This document shows positions 1-11,464 of a stretch of DNA of 64,000 nt, in pieces. The stretch covers positions 1,426,001 through 1,490,000 of the forward strand of contig JAEHOE010000008.1 of assembly GCA_016858145.1 (NCBI GenBank). The letters are read 5' to 3'. Below the pieces are notes generated by a model that saw only the letters and a list, made by a program, of their open reading frames with translations, searched no databases and had not been told where the DNA came from. A program made the translations under genes and the position numbers. The first letter of the stretch is position 1; each line of letters opens with the position of its first letter. The stretch is from Edaphochlamys debaryana (lineage: Eukaryota > Chlorophyta > Chlorophyceae > Chlamydomonadales).

Positions 1-2394
1 CAATCTAGCGCCCCTAGCCACCCATACGCACACCCATACGCACCCAGCACCAGCAGCAGGTTGGACAGGATGGAGCCAAGGAGCGATGCTGCCACCACCG
101 TAAACAGGTTCTTGAACAGGGCGAACAGGGACACCTGAGCAAGTTGCGGGGGACAGGGAGGGGGCAGGGAGGGTTTCATGCTGTGGCCGGGACGGGCTGC
201 GACGGACACGGTGAGTCGAGCGTGTGGTGAAAGGGGGTCGGTCAGAGTCTTGACTGCTGCGCGTGAGGGCACTGGACCTGCGGTCCCTGGTCCAGCGCCC
301 GTCCTCCCCTCGCGGCCCAGACCCGCCCTGGCCCCCCGCCCCCTGGCCCCCGTCCCCTGCGCCCAAGACCTCCCCCCGGCGTGCACAACCCCTCCATCAT
401 CCCCGCCCCGCCCCGCCTTGCATCGCCGCCCGCGCATACCCGCCGCCTGCGACCCCCCCCCTCTTCCCACCATGAGCCCAACGCCGTGGTCGGGGCACTG
501 GCCCCGGGCACAGCACCGGCCCTCCGCCCTCGAAGTCGCTGCTTCACGACTCGCCCCAGCGCCCCCCCCCTCGCCTTCCCCTCGCCCCTCCACCAGCCTA
601 CCCGGCCCCGGAGGATGAGCTCCGCGCCCCTGCCTCCCCTGCCCCTCCTCCCATCGTTCCCGCACTCCGCTGGGCCCCCGCTCCTCCGCTCCACTCCCCC
701 TCCACCCACCATGAGCTGCAACCCCCTCCCTCCACCCATCCTCCCTCCACCCACTATGATGTGTTACCCCGACCCCCCCTCCACCCGTCATAAGATTTAC
801 CACCACCCCCCAAACACCCACCAAGAGCTCCATTCCCCCCCCCTCCACCCATCATGGGTTTTTCACCCCCCCCACCCCCACACCACCCACCATGAGCTCC
901 ACCACGTTGCCGAAGGAGGCGTTGATGAGGCCCCCCACCACATCGCCAAACCGTACAGCCAGGTCCTGAGGGGAGGCGGGGAGGCGAGGGAGAGGGACCA
1001 GGCGAGGTGACAGGGGTAGGAGGGGGTGTCGGGGAGGGCGGGATGGGCGCCACATGGGTCCGGGTGGGAACTGGTTGCGCCCCCCTCCTCCCTTGCCGTT
1101 CCACGCAATCTTCTTCCCCGCCTCCTTCCTCCCCCCATCCGCGCTGCGGGGTGCACCCCTGAAATCGCCCCTCACCGCTTCCGCTTCCGCTCCCGCCCCA
1201 TCCCCCCCCTTGCTTGCCTCCGTGATGTCTCCCAGGATCAGGGCCAGGGGGATGAGCGCCAGGAAGTTCTGCGGTCGGCGAACGGCGAATGGGGGCACGT
1301 ACAGTAAGGGGGCGCGCGGGTCGGACCCGGAACAACACCTGCCTGCCAATCGTCGCCAACACGCTCGGAGGCCTCCGCAAGGAGAATAACTGCCTGTCGC
1401 AAACAACAGCTCTACCTAGGTACCACTCCCCATCCCTGTGAGAACACTTCCCTCCCACCCTTCCCTGGCCCCTCCCTGCCCCTTCCTCCACCCCCCTCCG
1501 ACCCACCCTTCACCAAACCCCCCCTCTCCCCCCTCACACCCCCACCAAGGAGAACACGGTCACAGGCGACCACTTGAGCAAGGCCGCCGCCCAGCCCAGG
1601 GGAATGCAGATGAGGAGGATGTTGAGGTAAGACGACAGGAAGATCTCCTTGAGGGCCTGCCGTACGGAGTGTATCCGGCACATGAGCGGGGGGACGGTGT
1701 TGGAAGGAGAAGCAGAGAACGAGGCAGCCTGGAAGAGTCTTGACGGAAGGCACGAGTGCGCCCCTACCCTACCGCTCTTCCCTCCCAACACAGCGTGCTC
1801 CCTCCTCCTCCTCCCCCTTTCCCCCCGCCTGCCCCCCTCCCCTACCAGGTAGTCCTTGACGAACCAGCGGGGCGCGGCCTGGAGGATGGACACCCGAGAC
1901 AGGGTGCGGTCGCCGGTCATGGACACGCGAGCCTGGGAGGCGCGAGCACGTGAGATACGAGCCTCCGACAGATGGGGCGCGGCGCCGGCCTCGGGGGCAC
2001 CGTTCCCGTTCTCTGCGTGTGGGGTTTCGGGAGTAGCGGGGTAGAAGACAGAGCTGAGCGGGCAAAGCGGGCGGCAGGTTCGCAGACAGCAAGAGGCCAA
2101 GGGCACCGGTCGGGAGGAGAGGATGGCACAAAGAGTGTCAGCGCCGAAGGTGCCGTGGAGTCCTGAGCTTGCGACTGATCCCCGACTCACGCGCCAGAAG
2201 GACCTCATCGAGCTCGTCGTAGCCAAAGGTCTCGTCCTCAAGCTCTGCGCGGCCGGGCGAAGGGGAAACCGGGTTCACAAACGCTCGGATGGCGGGTTGC
2301 AAGTGTTTGCCACTTCCTCCCGAGTCGTACCCTGGAGCTTCTGTCGGGTATCCTGCTTGAGAGATGTTATCGCAGCCTTCCGCTGTTGAGACAT
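1..2394 (-). CDS. CAX: CAX-type vacuolar Ca2+/H+ antiporter, N-terminal part (3' end outside window)
   Basis: Cation/proton exchanger that in this family moves Ca2+ (or Mn2+) into the vacuole against H+. Seven exons join in frame for about 204 residues: 2394-2331, 2244-2191, 2012-1846, 1656-1546, 1268-1218, 965-891 and 134-44; the gene continues beyond base 1. The protein starts MSQQRKAAITS, has an acidic cytosolic N-terminus (ELEDETFGYDELDE) and then membrane helices. CAX signatures are visible: LNFLALIPLALILGDITE, GGLINASFGNVVELM (the alpha-repeat c-1 motif) and LLGSILSNLLLVLG. The ATG at 2394 was chosen because it opens the only path that keeps frame into the acidic exon and the helices. 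The intron after 1218 appears to use a GC donor (GAG/gcaagc). The family is well supported; the ion specificity is not readable from this half of the protein. Confidence 0.88.
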
Positions 2395-2985
2395 GGCGCC
2401 GAGATGGGGACGACGTGTTAAACCCCGGAGACTGTCCTGGCCGTTGAGGGCGCCTTCGTTTCGCCGTCACAGCAATGTGCGGGTGCAGATGCGCAGGTCA
2501 AGTTTAGGGCGACGGACCGCTTGCCGTGGACCAGGGCTTCTGTATGGGCGGGCTTTCACCGCCGATGCTGTATGAACTCTGGAATCACGACAGCACAATG
2601 TCAACACTGCCAGGGTGGCGGGTGAAGTGGTGCGTGCAGCACCCATGCGTGTCCGCCTCTTCGCTCTCGGAGTATCGCGCAGCCCACGGGGAGGGAGAAT
2701 AAGAATCACCGCCACAACGAGGCTCACGTAATATACGCAGTGAGCCACAGCTGACTGGCGGCAACAGAGCCGGAAACGAGCTTTCGGAGAAGTCGACGTT
2801 TGGCATGCGCGCCGGCGGCGCCACGCCGGCAGCCGCTAGCGGCACAGTGCCGCTAGTGGCACCATCGCTCCCCATAGCACCACAAGCATTTAGCCGGCTT
2901 CAGTTTGGTCGGACCGCTTGTGCGGTCTCATGGCGACGCATCCATCCCAAGCAGGTATGCCGAGCGGCAGCCCCAGCGAGGGCCA
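2395..2985. promoter_or_regulatory. Divergent intergenic region between CAX and the OPR-like gene
   Basis: About 590 bases lie between the start codons of two genes reading in opposite directions, so both promoters and 5' UTRs must fit here. A small inverted element, CTAGCGGCACAGTGCCGCTAG, sits near 2835-2855 and is a perfect short palindrome. I see no convincing TATA box. No ORF here looks coding. An alternative plus-strand start at 2930 with a possible donor at about 2955 exists but was not preferred. Confidence 0.5.
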
Positions 2986-5900
2986 ATGCGTGGCATTCAT
3001 TACGTAAACCTCGCGCTCATCGCCGACGCGCAGGCAAGCTGGGCCACAGGGCCTGCGGTGCAGCAGCCCCCGACGTCCCCAGCCACACCCCCGTCACCGC
3101 CCGGCGCTGACCGCGCGGCCGTGGCGGCAGCCCTGCTGGACGCGGCCTCTCGCGGGAAGAGCCCGCAGGAGCTCAGGACTGTCATGCAGCAGGCTACAGC
3201 GGCGGGCGTCCTCACTTCCGCTCACTGCGTGGCCCTGCTAGCCCAACTGGGCGCCGTGGTGGGTGCCGTCGTCGCCGTCTCCCCCCTGTGACCACCTTAG
3301 CCTGGCTCTGCACACCAGCCGTCTCCACTCAAGCCCCCAGCCCCAACCTCAAAGCGCTGTTTGTCTCTCTTCGCACTGTTCTCAAACAGCTCTTGCTCGC
3401 AAATGCACCAATCCCTCCAGGCGCCCACCGCCGCCTCGTCCCCGAACGCCGCCGCCGAGGCCCGGCGTCTGGGCTCGGAGCTGTTGGACCGGCTCAGGCC
3501 CCTCGAGGGCCGCCTGCCGGCCCCGCTGGCAACCGTGGTGCAGCGAGCAGCCGCCAGCCTGGGCCTCGGTCAGGCCCAGGCCCAGGCCACCCAGGCCCAG
3601 GCCCAGGCGGACCAGGGAGCGCAGTCCCCCTTTGTCAAGTCGCGTGGGGAGGGCAAGGCAGGCCCCAAGGTTCAGCCGCAAAGGTCTGAACCCAAGGCGA
3701 AGCAGGAGCAACCAAAGGCGAAGGGGAGGCAGCAGCAGGCCAGTGGGGAGGGGGAGCAGGAGGTGCCCAAGCCCGCGAGCCGAGGGCCAGCGCAGCGGCA
3801 GGGCAGGGACAAGGGCAAGGGCGGGGAAGAGGGCCAGACCTCTGACCGTCAGTCCGTGTCTCCCGGGGCGTCATCGGCCCCTGCCGCTAGCGCCGCTGTA
3901 CTCAACGGCACCGCGTCTGCGGTGCACGCAGCCACAAGCCCAGCCCCTGCCGCCCCCGTCGTGGCGTCCCCAGCGCCCACTCCCTCAGCCCCCGCACCCG
4001 TCCCAGCCCCCGCTCCACCCACGGCCTCAGCCCCTGTACCCACGCCTGCCGCAGCCTCGGCCCAGCCCCTGCCCGCCGCCACCCAGTCGCCTGCCTCCAC
4101 GCCTCCACCCCCAGCCCCTACCTCCACATCCGCCACCGCCACCACGTCCACGTCCACGCCTTCACCGGCAGGCGCCTCCACGCCCCCTCCCACGCCCCCT
4201 CCCACGCCCCCTCTGGCGGAGGCGCTGCGGACGGCCTGGGGTGCTCTGGGCCGCTGGCAGGCCGCCTGCGAGCCCTCCAGCAGCAGCCCCCTGCGCTTCC
4301 TGGGCGACGCGGGCGGGGCGCTGGACGCCGCGGGTTTGGAGGCGGCGCTGCAGCAGCAGGCCCCCTCCAGCATGGCGCCCACACAGGTGAGCGTTCGCAT
4401 TTGGGGTTCCTCCGGGGTTGGGGGGTACGGTGCACTGGTGCACTGCTGCCTGAGCCCATCCGGGCTGGGTTGCATGGGCGCGGGCGCAATGAACATGGGA
4501 TGCAACTGGGCAACATGAAGCAGGCAGGGTTCGAGGGTGGGGGTGCGGGTTGGGCGATGTCGACAGGCCGTGGTGCACCCACGCCGTACCGTTTCGCCGT
4601 ACAGGTGGCCGAGGTGCTTCAGCTCATGACCGAGCTGAAGCTCATCCCCACGCACGCCTGGCTGCTGGCGGCGCAGCAGCGGCTGCAGGAGGCCATGGCG
4701 GAGGCAGAGTTGGCGGCGGAGGCGGCAGCCGGCGGCGCCGCTGGACCCGAGGCGGCGGCGGCGGCGGAGGCGGCCCGGTTCAAGCTGGCGGACCTGAGGG
4801 CGGTGGCCGACGGCGCCCTGGAGCTGGTGCAGCGGTGCTGGGAGGCCGACGGCGGCGCGGCGGCGGCGGAGGCGGGCGTAGCAGCGGCGGCGGCAGGGCC
4901 GGCGGCGCCGGCGGTGGAGGTGGCCGAGGCGGCGGCGGCGGCTGTTCAGTCGTCGGGAACGGCGCCTACCCACAGCGCGCCTGAGCCCCAGGAGGTGGGG
5001 CCTAGTACCCGCGCGGCTCAGCCCCCAGCGGCCGCGGCAGGACAGGCGGAGGTGCGGGCGGAGGCGTCAGCTCAGAATCACGGCAGTGGTCCGGCAATGG
5101 GTCCGGCCTCCTCCAGTGCCCCTGCTGCCGCATCCACAGTTGCCGAGCAGTCGACGGAGGCCTCTGCGGCGCCTGCGGCTCCTGTGGCCCCAGGCCCAGC
5201 GGCAGAGGAGGCATCGGCAGCCCCTGCAGCGGTGGCGGAGGTGCAACCCGAGCCGGAGCCCGAGCCAGAGGTATCCATTCCCGCGTGGCAGGCGGAGCCG
5301 GCGGAGGACCCCGCGGCGGCGCTGCAGTGGCTGTGGCAGGAGATCTCAGCGGCACGCAGCGACGTTTTGGGAGCGGCAGCGGCGGCGGCCAGCGCTAGCG
5401 GCGACGCCAGGGCCGCCGTGGCGGCGCTGGGCAAGGTCCTGGCGGAGGCGGAGGCCAAGACGACGCCGGGGCGCCCCGCGGCGGCGGCGGCGGGCGAGGC
5501 GCTGACGGCGGCGAGGCTGGCGGCGCTGCTCGGCGCCGCCAGCGCGGCGCTGCCCGGGCAGTCGCTGCCGCTGCCGATGCTGGCGGCGGCGGTACGGCTG
5601 CTGGCGGCCATGGCCCTACGCACCGACGGCGGCGGCGTCACGGCCGAGACCGTGGCCCCCGTCGTTGCGGCCTGTGCGAGCGCCGGCCTCACGCCCTCGT
5701 ACATGCTGCCCACCAACCTGGTCAACATCGTAACGCTGCGTGTGTTTACCGCGACCGAGCCCCCCAAGCCCGCCGCTGCCGCCGCCTCAGTAGAGGAGAC
5801 GTCCGACGTGGCTGCGGCCCACACGCCCGCCGCCGCGCCGGCTGCGCCGAGGCCACCCATGGCGGAGGCGGGGGTGCGGGCCCTGCACGTGTGCGCATCG

Positions 5901-8418
5901 AGCCTGACGGCCATGGGCTCGCGCCTGAACGCGCGCCAGTTTGGCGTGTGGGTGGAGGCGGCGGCGGCCGCTCCGCACGCGCTCAGCCCTCCGCAGCTTG
6001 CGGCGCTCATGGCGGCCAGCACAGAGCGCGGCTTTCTGGTCCGGGCCGACGGCCCCGCGGGATCCGGCACCGCCGCTGGCAGCGGCAGCGGCGCCGCCGC
6101 CCTGGTGGCGGCGGCGCTGGGCCACCCGTCCCGTGTGGCGGCGCTGAGCGTGGCGGAGGCGGAGGCGGTGGCGGCGTTTGCGGCGGCGCAGGGGCTGCAG
6201 CTGGGCGCTGGCGCCACGGGGACGCTCCGCGGCTGCGGCGCGGCTCTGTTGGAGCACCTCCAGCCCCGCCTGCGCGACCTCTCCGCCGCGCAGCTCGCCG
6301 CGCTGCTCCCCGCCCTGCACGCCACGGGCGCCATCTCCACCTCCACCGCCGCCACCGCAACATCTTCTGCCGATGGTGCCGTGTCTCGGGCCTGGGTTGC
6401 CTCCCACGACCGGGCCCTGCTGCCCCACGCCGAGCACCTGGAGGTGGCCGACCTGCTCCCGCTGCTGCGCTGCTACGTGGACCTCGCCCACGCGCCCCCG
6501 CCCCTGCTCCTCCTGGGCCTGGCCCTGGGCCTGGAGTCCCGCCTCGCGACCGCGCCCGTGCCCGGCACCGTCGAGGCCCTGCGCCTGCTGCTGTGCCGCC
6601 TAGACTTTTACCCCAACGAAGGCCTGGCGGGGGAAATCCGCGACGAGCTGCTGCCCCGCCTGGTGGTGGCGGCCATGGCGCCGTCCAAGGCGCCGCCGCT
6701 GGCGACGGTGGCGGCGGGCGTCAAGGCTGCGGCGGCGTCAGCGAAGGCGCCGGCGCCGCCGGCAGCCGACGCCGGCCTCACTGTCCCGCAGCGCCTGGCG
6801 GCGCTCGACGTGCTGGTGGCGGCCCGCGTCCGGCCGCACCCGGCGCAGCTGGCGGTGCTGCTGGACCTGGGCGCCATGGCGGCGGCGGCCGGCGGCGGCC
6901 ACATGGCGGCGCTGGCGGGCGACGATCTGGGTCGGCTGCTGTGGCACTGCGTCACGTTCCGCGCGCTGCCGTCCTGGCGCTTCGTGGGCGAGTGGCTGCA
7001 GGCCGCGGCCCCCGCCATGCGGGCCGGGGCCATGGCCCCGGGCGCGCTCGCGCGCGTTGGCTGGGCACTGGCGCAGATGGGCGTCCGGCCCGACCGCGCC
7101 TGGCAGGGCGAGTACCAGGCGGCCGTGTTGGGGGTGGTGGCCAAGCTGAGCGGGGAGGAGCTGAGCCTCGTGGCGCATGCGGTGCTGGCGCTGGGGGGGC
7201 GGCCGGGGCCGGAGTGGGTGGAGGCGGCGGCGCGGGCGGCGCTGGGGCGGCTGGAGGCGGGGGAGGTGGACGCGGCGTCGGCGGCGCGGCTGCTGCACTT
7301 TGCGGCCGCGGCGGAGGCGGAGGTGACCAAGGACTGGATGCAGGTGCGGGGCTTGGGGTGGGGCAGTGGCGGCGAGGGGGAGGTGCTAACTGGGTCCTGT
7401 GAGGGCGGCTGGAATGCGCCGGCGCGGCAGGTGAAGAGTTTGGGGGAGGGCGTCTTGCCTGCTGCAGCCAGCTCCTTGCTTGGCACGAGCCTGCACCAAT
7501 CCTTACCACTCGCAGTCCTCACCCTCGCACTGCGCATCCATTCCCAACACACTCTTACCCTCCCCTGCCCCGCCGTACGCAGTCCTTCTTCCTCCACACC
7601 CTCCAGCACCTGCAGCCCTCCCCCTCCTCGCCCAGCGCACCCGCCACCCCGGACCAGCTCGCGCTCATCCTGCGCGCCCTCTCGCGCCTGGGCTTCCGCC
7701 CCCCCACGCCCTGGACCGACGCGGCCCTGGAGCTCCTCCGCAGCCGCGCGGCCGAGCTCACGCCCGCCTGCTACCCCGTGGCACTGGCCGCTGTGGCGGC
7801 GCTGTGCCCCGACGTGGCCAGCAGCATGGGCCCGGGCAGCATGGGCGAGGCCCTGGGGCGGGCGGCGCACGAGCAGCGGGAGCGGTTCAGCGCCGTGGAG
7901 CTGACGTGGATGCTGCAGGTTGGCTGGGGGATGGGGGGCCGTGCCTGTTGTCGGCTGGCGTCCGGGGTTTGTGGGCGTGGGAGCCAGGGGCCATGGGCGG
8001 GGTGCGGGGGCCTTGGGGGTGTGTCATCAAGTGACGTGCGGGCGGGGCGCAGGGGCTTGTTGGTCCTGCTACCAGGGTACCGTCTGGAAGGTTCTGGGGC
8101 GGCTCACGTTGGGGCGATCTGGATGCCCAGTCCTAGCCGCCAGCTTCTCGGCCGCCACCAACCAACAACCGCTACCAACCGCCAACCGCCCCGCAGGTGC
8201 TGGAGCAGAGCTACCCGGGCGTGGTGCTGCCCCCCGCGGCGGTCACCAACCTGGTGGAGACGCAGCGGCGCAAGGGCGGGGAGCTGGAGGCGGGCATGGA
8301 GGGGGCGGGGGCGGGGGCCGTGGGGGGCGTGCCGCTGTCGGGTGCGCGCGGGGAGGCGGCGGCGGCGCTGGGCGAGGCGGTCAGTACCGAGTGGTGGGGA
8401 TGGCCCAAGTCGCTTTAG
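2986..8418 (+). CDS. Large Ala-rich OPR/FASTK-like helical-repeat protein, probable organelle RNA factor
   Basis: Five exons join in frame: 2986-3258, 3421-4386, 4605-7343, 7583-7918 and 8197-8418 (TAG). The protein is about 1,511 residues. The middle is low-complexity Pro/Ala/Gln sequence. The C-terminal half holds degenerate helical repeats of roughly 38-40 residues, each with a Leu-rich helix followed by a turn like MGVRPDRAW, LGGRPGPEW or LGFRPPTPW. That layout matches the octotricopeptide (OPR) proteins of Chlamydomonas, which bind specific chloroplast or mitochondrial RNAs to stabilise or translate them. I see no clear terminal RAP domain. The N-terminus (MRGIHYVNLALIADAQ) could be a targeting sequence, but the start is the weakest part of the model because the exon 1 donor could be 3255 or 3258. 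Family assignment is by pattern and the RNA target is unknown. Confidence 0.6.
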
Positions 8419-8794
8419 GGTTGGCACCGCAGGGGTGCCGACATGGTTCCACTTCATGAATCTGGACTGGGAAGGAGGGGCTCGTACGTGTCGTAGCGGT
8501 TTGAGGGACATGGGTGTCCTTGGAGCTGGAATGCAGGGGCTGCTGACTTTCTGGCAATGTTGATGCATCGGGGAGGGCTGGGGAGGCGGGCATAGCCCCC
8601 GCGTAGCACACAAGCAACGGGGGAGCTAGGGTGAGGAGGGCTGGAGGGGCGGGCAGCTGCTCCGGGCTGCACGTAGTGCCCGGATGGGTCTATGAGCACA
8701 TTGCTCGGCCCAGGGTTAACCCGCATGCTACGGAGCACAGGCCGAGCCGTGAATGTTCGTTGGCAGCCACAGCCGCTCCGTGGAAGACTGAGGA

Positions 8795-8799
8795 TGTAA
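8795..8799 (+). terminator. Probable poly(A) signal TGTAA of the OPR-like gene
   Basis: TGTAA is the usual polyadenylation signal in volvocine algae. This is the first plus-strand copy after the stop at 8418, giving a 3' UTR near 395 bases. The remaining sequence to 9142 is the 5' region of the SOUL gene, with no other coding signal. Confidence 0.5.
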
Positions 8800-9142
8800 C
8801 GAGAGCTCCGCCCTTGAGGCACTGCCTGCCATGGCAGCGGTTGGGCGTTGGGCGGCTTGACCCTGTGCGACCAGCCTGCGCCCGAGTGCGCCAGCTCCAG
8901 TCGCTTCCCGCAGGCCCCAGGACGTCGTTACGCTCGCCCGGGCAGCTGCGACCCGGTGACGCCACCTCCTCACGCCAGCTTCCATTCTTGCCGCATTGCA
9001 CAAAGCCAAACTCAGAGACCTCGACCCCCTACACAGACTGAGACCCCCTACACAGACCGAGTCTTACAGTACACTCACCAAGACACGCGACGCAGAGCAT
9101 AAACACCCGGCGATTCGTCAGTAGAATCTTTACCCCGCACAC

Positions 9143-10651
9143 ATGGCTTCGCTCCTGGGTTACATCCAAGTTGAGGTTCCCAAGTTCGCGGTGCTCAAGA
9201 CGCTGGAGGGATGCGGCGAGGTCCGCAAGTATGGGCCTCAGATTCGTGCGGTCGTTGAGTATGATGTAGCGCCAGACGCTCCCATCATGGACGGACTGAA
9301 CAACCCGTTCCGCTCTCTCGCGGGTGAGCGGACGTGGGTGTCCGTGGATGGATGGGGGTGGATGGGGCCGCGCTGATGACTTCCAGCTCAGCCTTATCGC
9401 GGTCTCACAACGCACGGTATCACGGTATAGCGGAAGTATGGCTGAAGTTGGGCTCACACATATTCGCGACCATCCCCGCTCCTCCCCCTTGCGTCCGCCA
9501 GGCTACATCTTTGGCAAGAACCAGAAGCGCGCGGGCGACTCCAACGAAAAGGTGGGAACAGGGGGCTGCAGGGCTGTTAGGGTCATGTAAGGCTAAGGCC
9601 CAAGAGGGACGAGGACAACCCTCCTGCCGTCCTGGGCTCGTTCTGGTGTCGAGACTGCGCTAGTGGCCTCCACCCCTTCCCCACGCACCCCCACCTGCTC
9701 CCGGCCACCGCCTACCCTAAGATGTAGTTCCCCCGGCACTCAACCTCCCTCTGCTTCCCCTCCTTCTCCTCCTCCAGGTGGCCATGACCGCGCCGGTGGT
9801 GATGCAGAAGGCGCCGGCGGCTGAGAAGATCGCCATGACGGCCCCAGTGGTGATGCAGGCGGGCGAGGGTGCCGAAGCGCACAAGCGCACCATGGTGAGG
9901 GGTGGCCTTGGGGGCCTGGGGTGGAGGGGGATTGTCGGTCTGGGACGGGTATAGGAAGCGTGGCACGGTTGCAGCCATTGGTGCTGACGGGGATCGGGTA
10001 GCTACCTGCATCCCGAGTGACTCAGTGCTGCCCGTTGCGCCCTCCCCCCCTCCCCTCCCCCCAGTCCTTCATCATGCCCTCCCAGTACGCCAAGGTGGAG
10101 GACCTGCCCCTGCCCAAGGACGCCAAGGTGGGCTGGGGAGGCGGAGGAGGGACCGGGGGGGAGGGGCATCCTGGTGTTGGACCCAGCCCACAGCTGTGCC
10201 AGGGGTGGCGGTGTGGGTGTCTGCCAAGGGGCAGGGCTCCCCCCTCCCACGCCCATGGCAGTCACGGTCTGCAGCCCCTTGCCAGGGACCAAAGCCCCCG
10301 CGCATGCCTCACCTGCGTCCATGCAGTCCGCTCGCGCACCCCACCCCACGCTCTCCAGTCTCTATCTCGTCAAACCTCACCCCACCCCACCCCCCCCCGC
10401 CCCCCCCAACCTCCATCCCCCAGGTGACGCTGGTGGAGGTCCCCGAGCGCACCTACGCCGGTCTCACCTTCCGCGGCACCATGACACCCGCCCTGGCCGC
10501 CGCCAAGGAGCAGGAGCTGAGGCAGGCGGCGGAGCGCTCCTCAGTGAAGCTGTCGCAGGACCCGGCTGCCGTACAGTACGGCGCGTTCAACCCGCCCTGG
10601 TGCCTGCCCTGGCTCAAGACCAACGAGGTGCTCATCCCCGTGGCCGAGTGA
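9143..10651 (+). CDS. SOUL-family haem-binding protein
   Basis: Five exons join in frame to 212 residues: 9143-9323, 9502-9551, 9778-9894, 10065-10127 and 10424-10651. SOUL/HBP proteins bind haem or other tetrapyrroles; plant and algal members are cytosolic, plastidic or, in Chlamydomonas, associated with the eyespot. The N-terminal EVPKFAVLKTLEGCGEVRKY is the typical SOUL opening, followed by GYIFGKNQKR, two copies of the conserved MTAPV motif (KVAMTAPVVMQ and KIAMTAPVVMQ), FIMPSQY and the C-terminal NPPWCLPWLKTNEVLIPV. No transit peptide is evident, since the protein starts MASLLGYIQVEVPK. The doubled AMTAPVVMQ unit lies within one exon and looks like a small internal duplication. Family is certain; cellular role is not. 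Confidence 0.93.
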
Positions 10652-11107
10652 GGGGGCGAGAGGGGAGGGGGAGGGGAGGAGGAGGGAGAAGGAGGGGGAG
10701 GGACTGGAAGGGGAGGGAAGGAGATTGGGAGGGAGTGGACGCAGCGACGGGTCGGATCGGGCTGACGACGTGGGCGTGATAGTTCTAGAAGTAGATATGG
10801 AGGGAGTGGAGAACTAGATGGGGAGGGAGTGGAGGAGACGGTAGACGTCATGGCTACGCAGGGCTGCAAGACTGGGGTGGGGCTGTAGGCACTGCTATGC
10901 GAGGAGCGCGAGGCGAAGGTGGGGGGATTGGCTGGGCTGGGTCGGGGGAAGGGGAACGGTGGGCTAGGGGCGCCGCGAAGGTGCAGAATTTACGTACTGC
11001 AAAGGAGTTGCATGTGCATCTGCGAATGTGCTCATACAATAAGCGTCACGGTTGGGTGCATGCCTAACCTGGCTACCGCGTGACGCGCCGCACTACGAGT
11101 GTGGACT

Positions 11108-11112
11108 TGTAA
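11108..11112 (+). terminator. Probable poly(A) signal TGTAA of the SOUL gene
   Basis: First plus-strand TGTAA after the stop at 10651, implying a 3' UTR of about 460 bases. It includes a purine-rich GGGAGGGAG tract at 10650-10740. Sequence from here to 11464 is upstream of the RING gene and shows no ORF worth calling. Confidence 0.5.
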
Positions 11113-11464
11113 GTTGCGAGATACGGTAGCTGCGGCTCTTGTGCCCCCACGCGCCAGACAAAAGGTGCAAGGGATTGAAGGGGACACGCCAGTCAAGGTG
11201 TTCTAAGAGCAACGACTTGGGGTTGAGGCCCACAATTCCACAAACGCTGAGCTGCGCGGCCCAGGCAGTAGCTATCGGGTCTGGGTGGGCCCGGGTGGGG
11301 GCCAGGCGCTGCAAGGCCCGGCAGGTGCATACCAGGGGAGACACAGATGGTTGCCCCATGAGATGATGACACTTGCCTCGTCCTATTAATTGCTACAAGC
11401 TGCTCACTGTCCGTGTCCTCGTTCAGGCCTTGCTTTAGCGTCGCGCTCCACTCCGCATTTAGCC

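Noticed and set aside
2930..2960. Alternative first exon of the OPR-like gene (ATG at 2930, donor near 2955).
   Set aside because: The frame ends in a stop unless spliced to an unseen acceptor; the ATG at 2986 gives a continuous path into the repeat protein.
5078..7870. Long minus-strand open frames opposite the OPR-like gene.
   Set aside because: The plus-strand frame keeps phase through five exons and has a repeat pattern. The minus frames are Ala/Ser/Arg-rich shadows.
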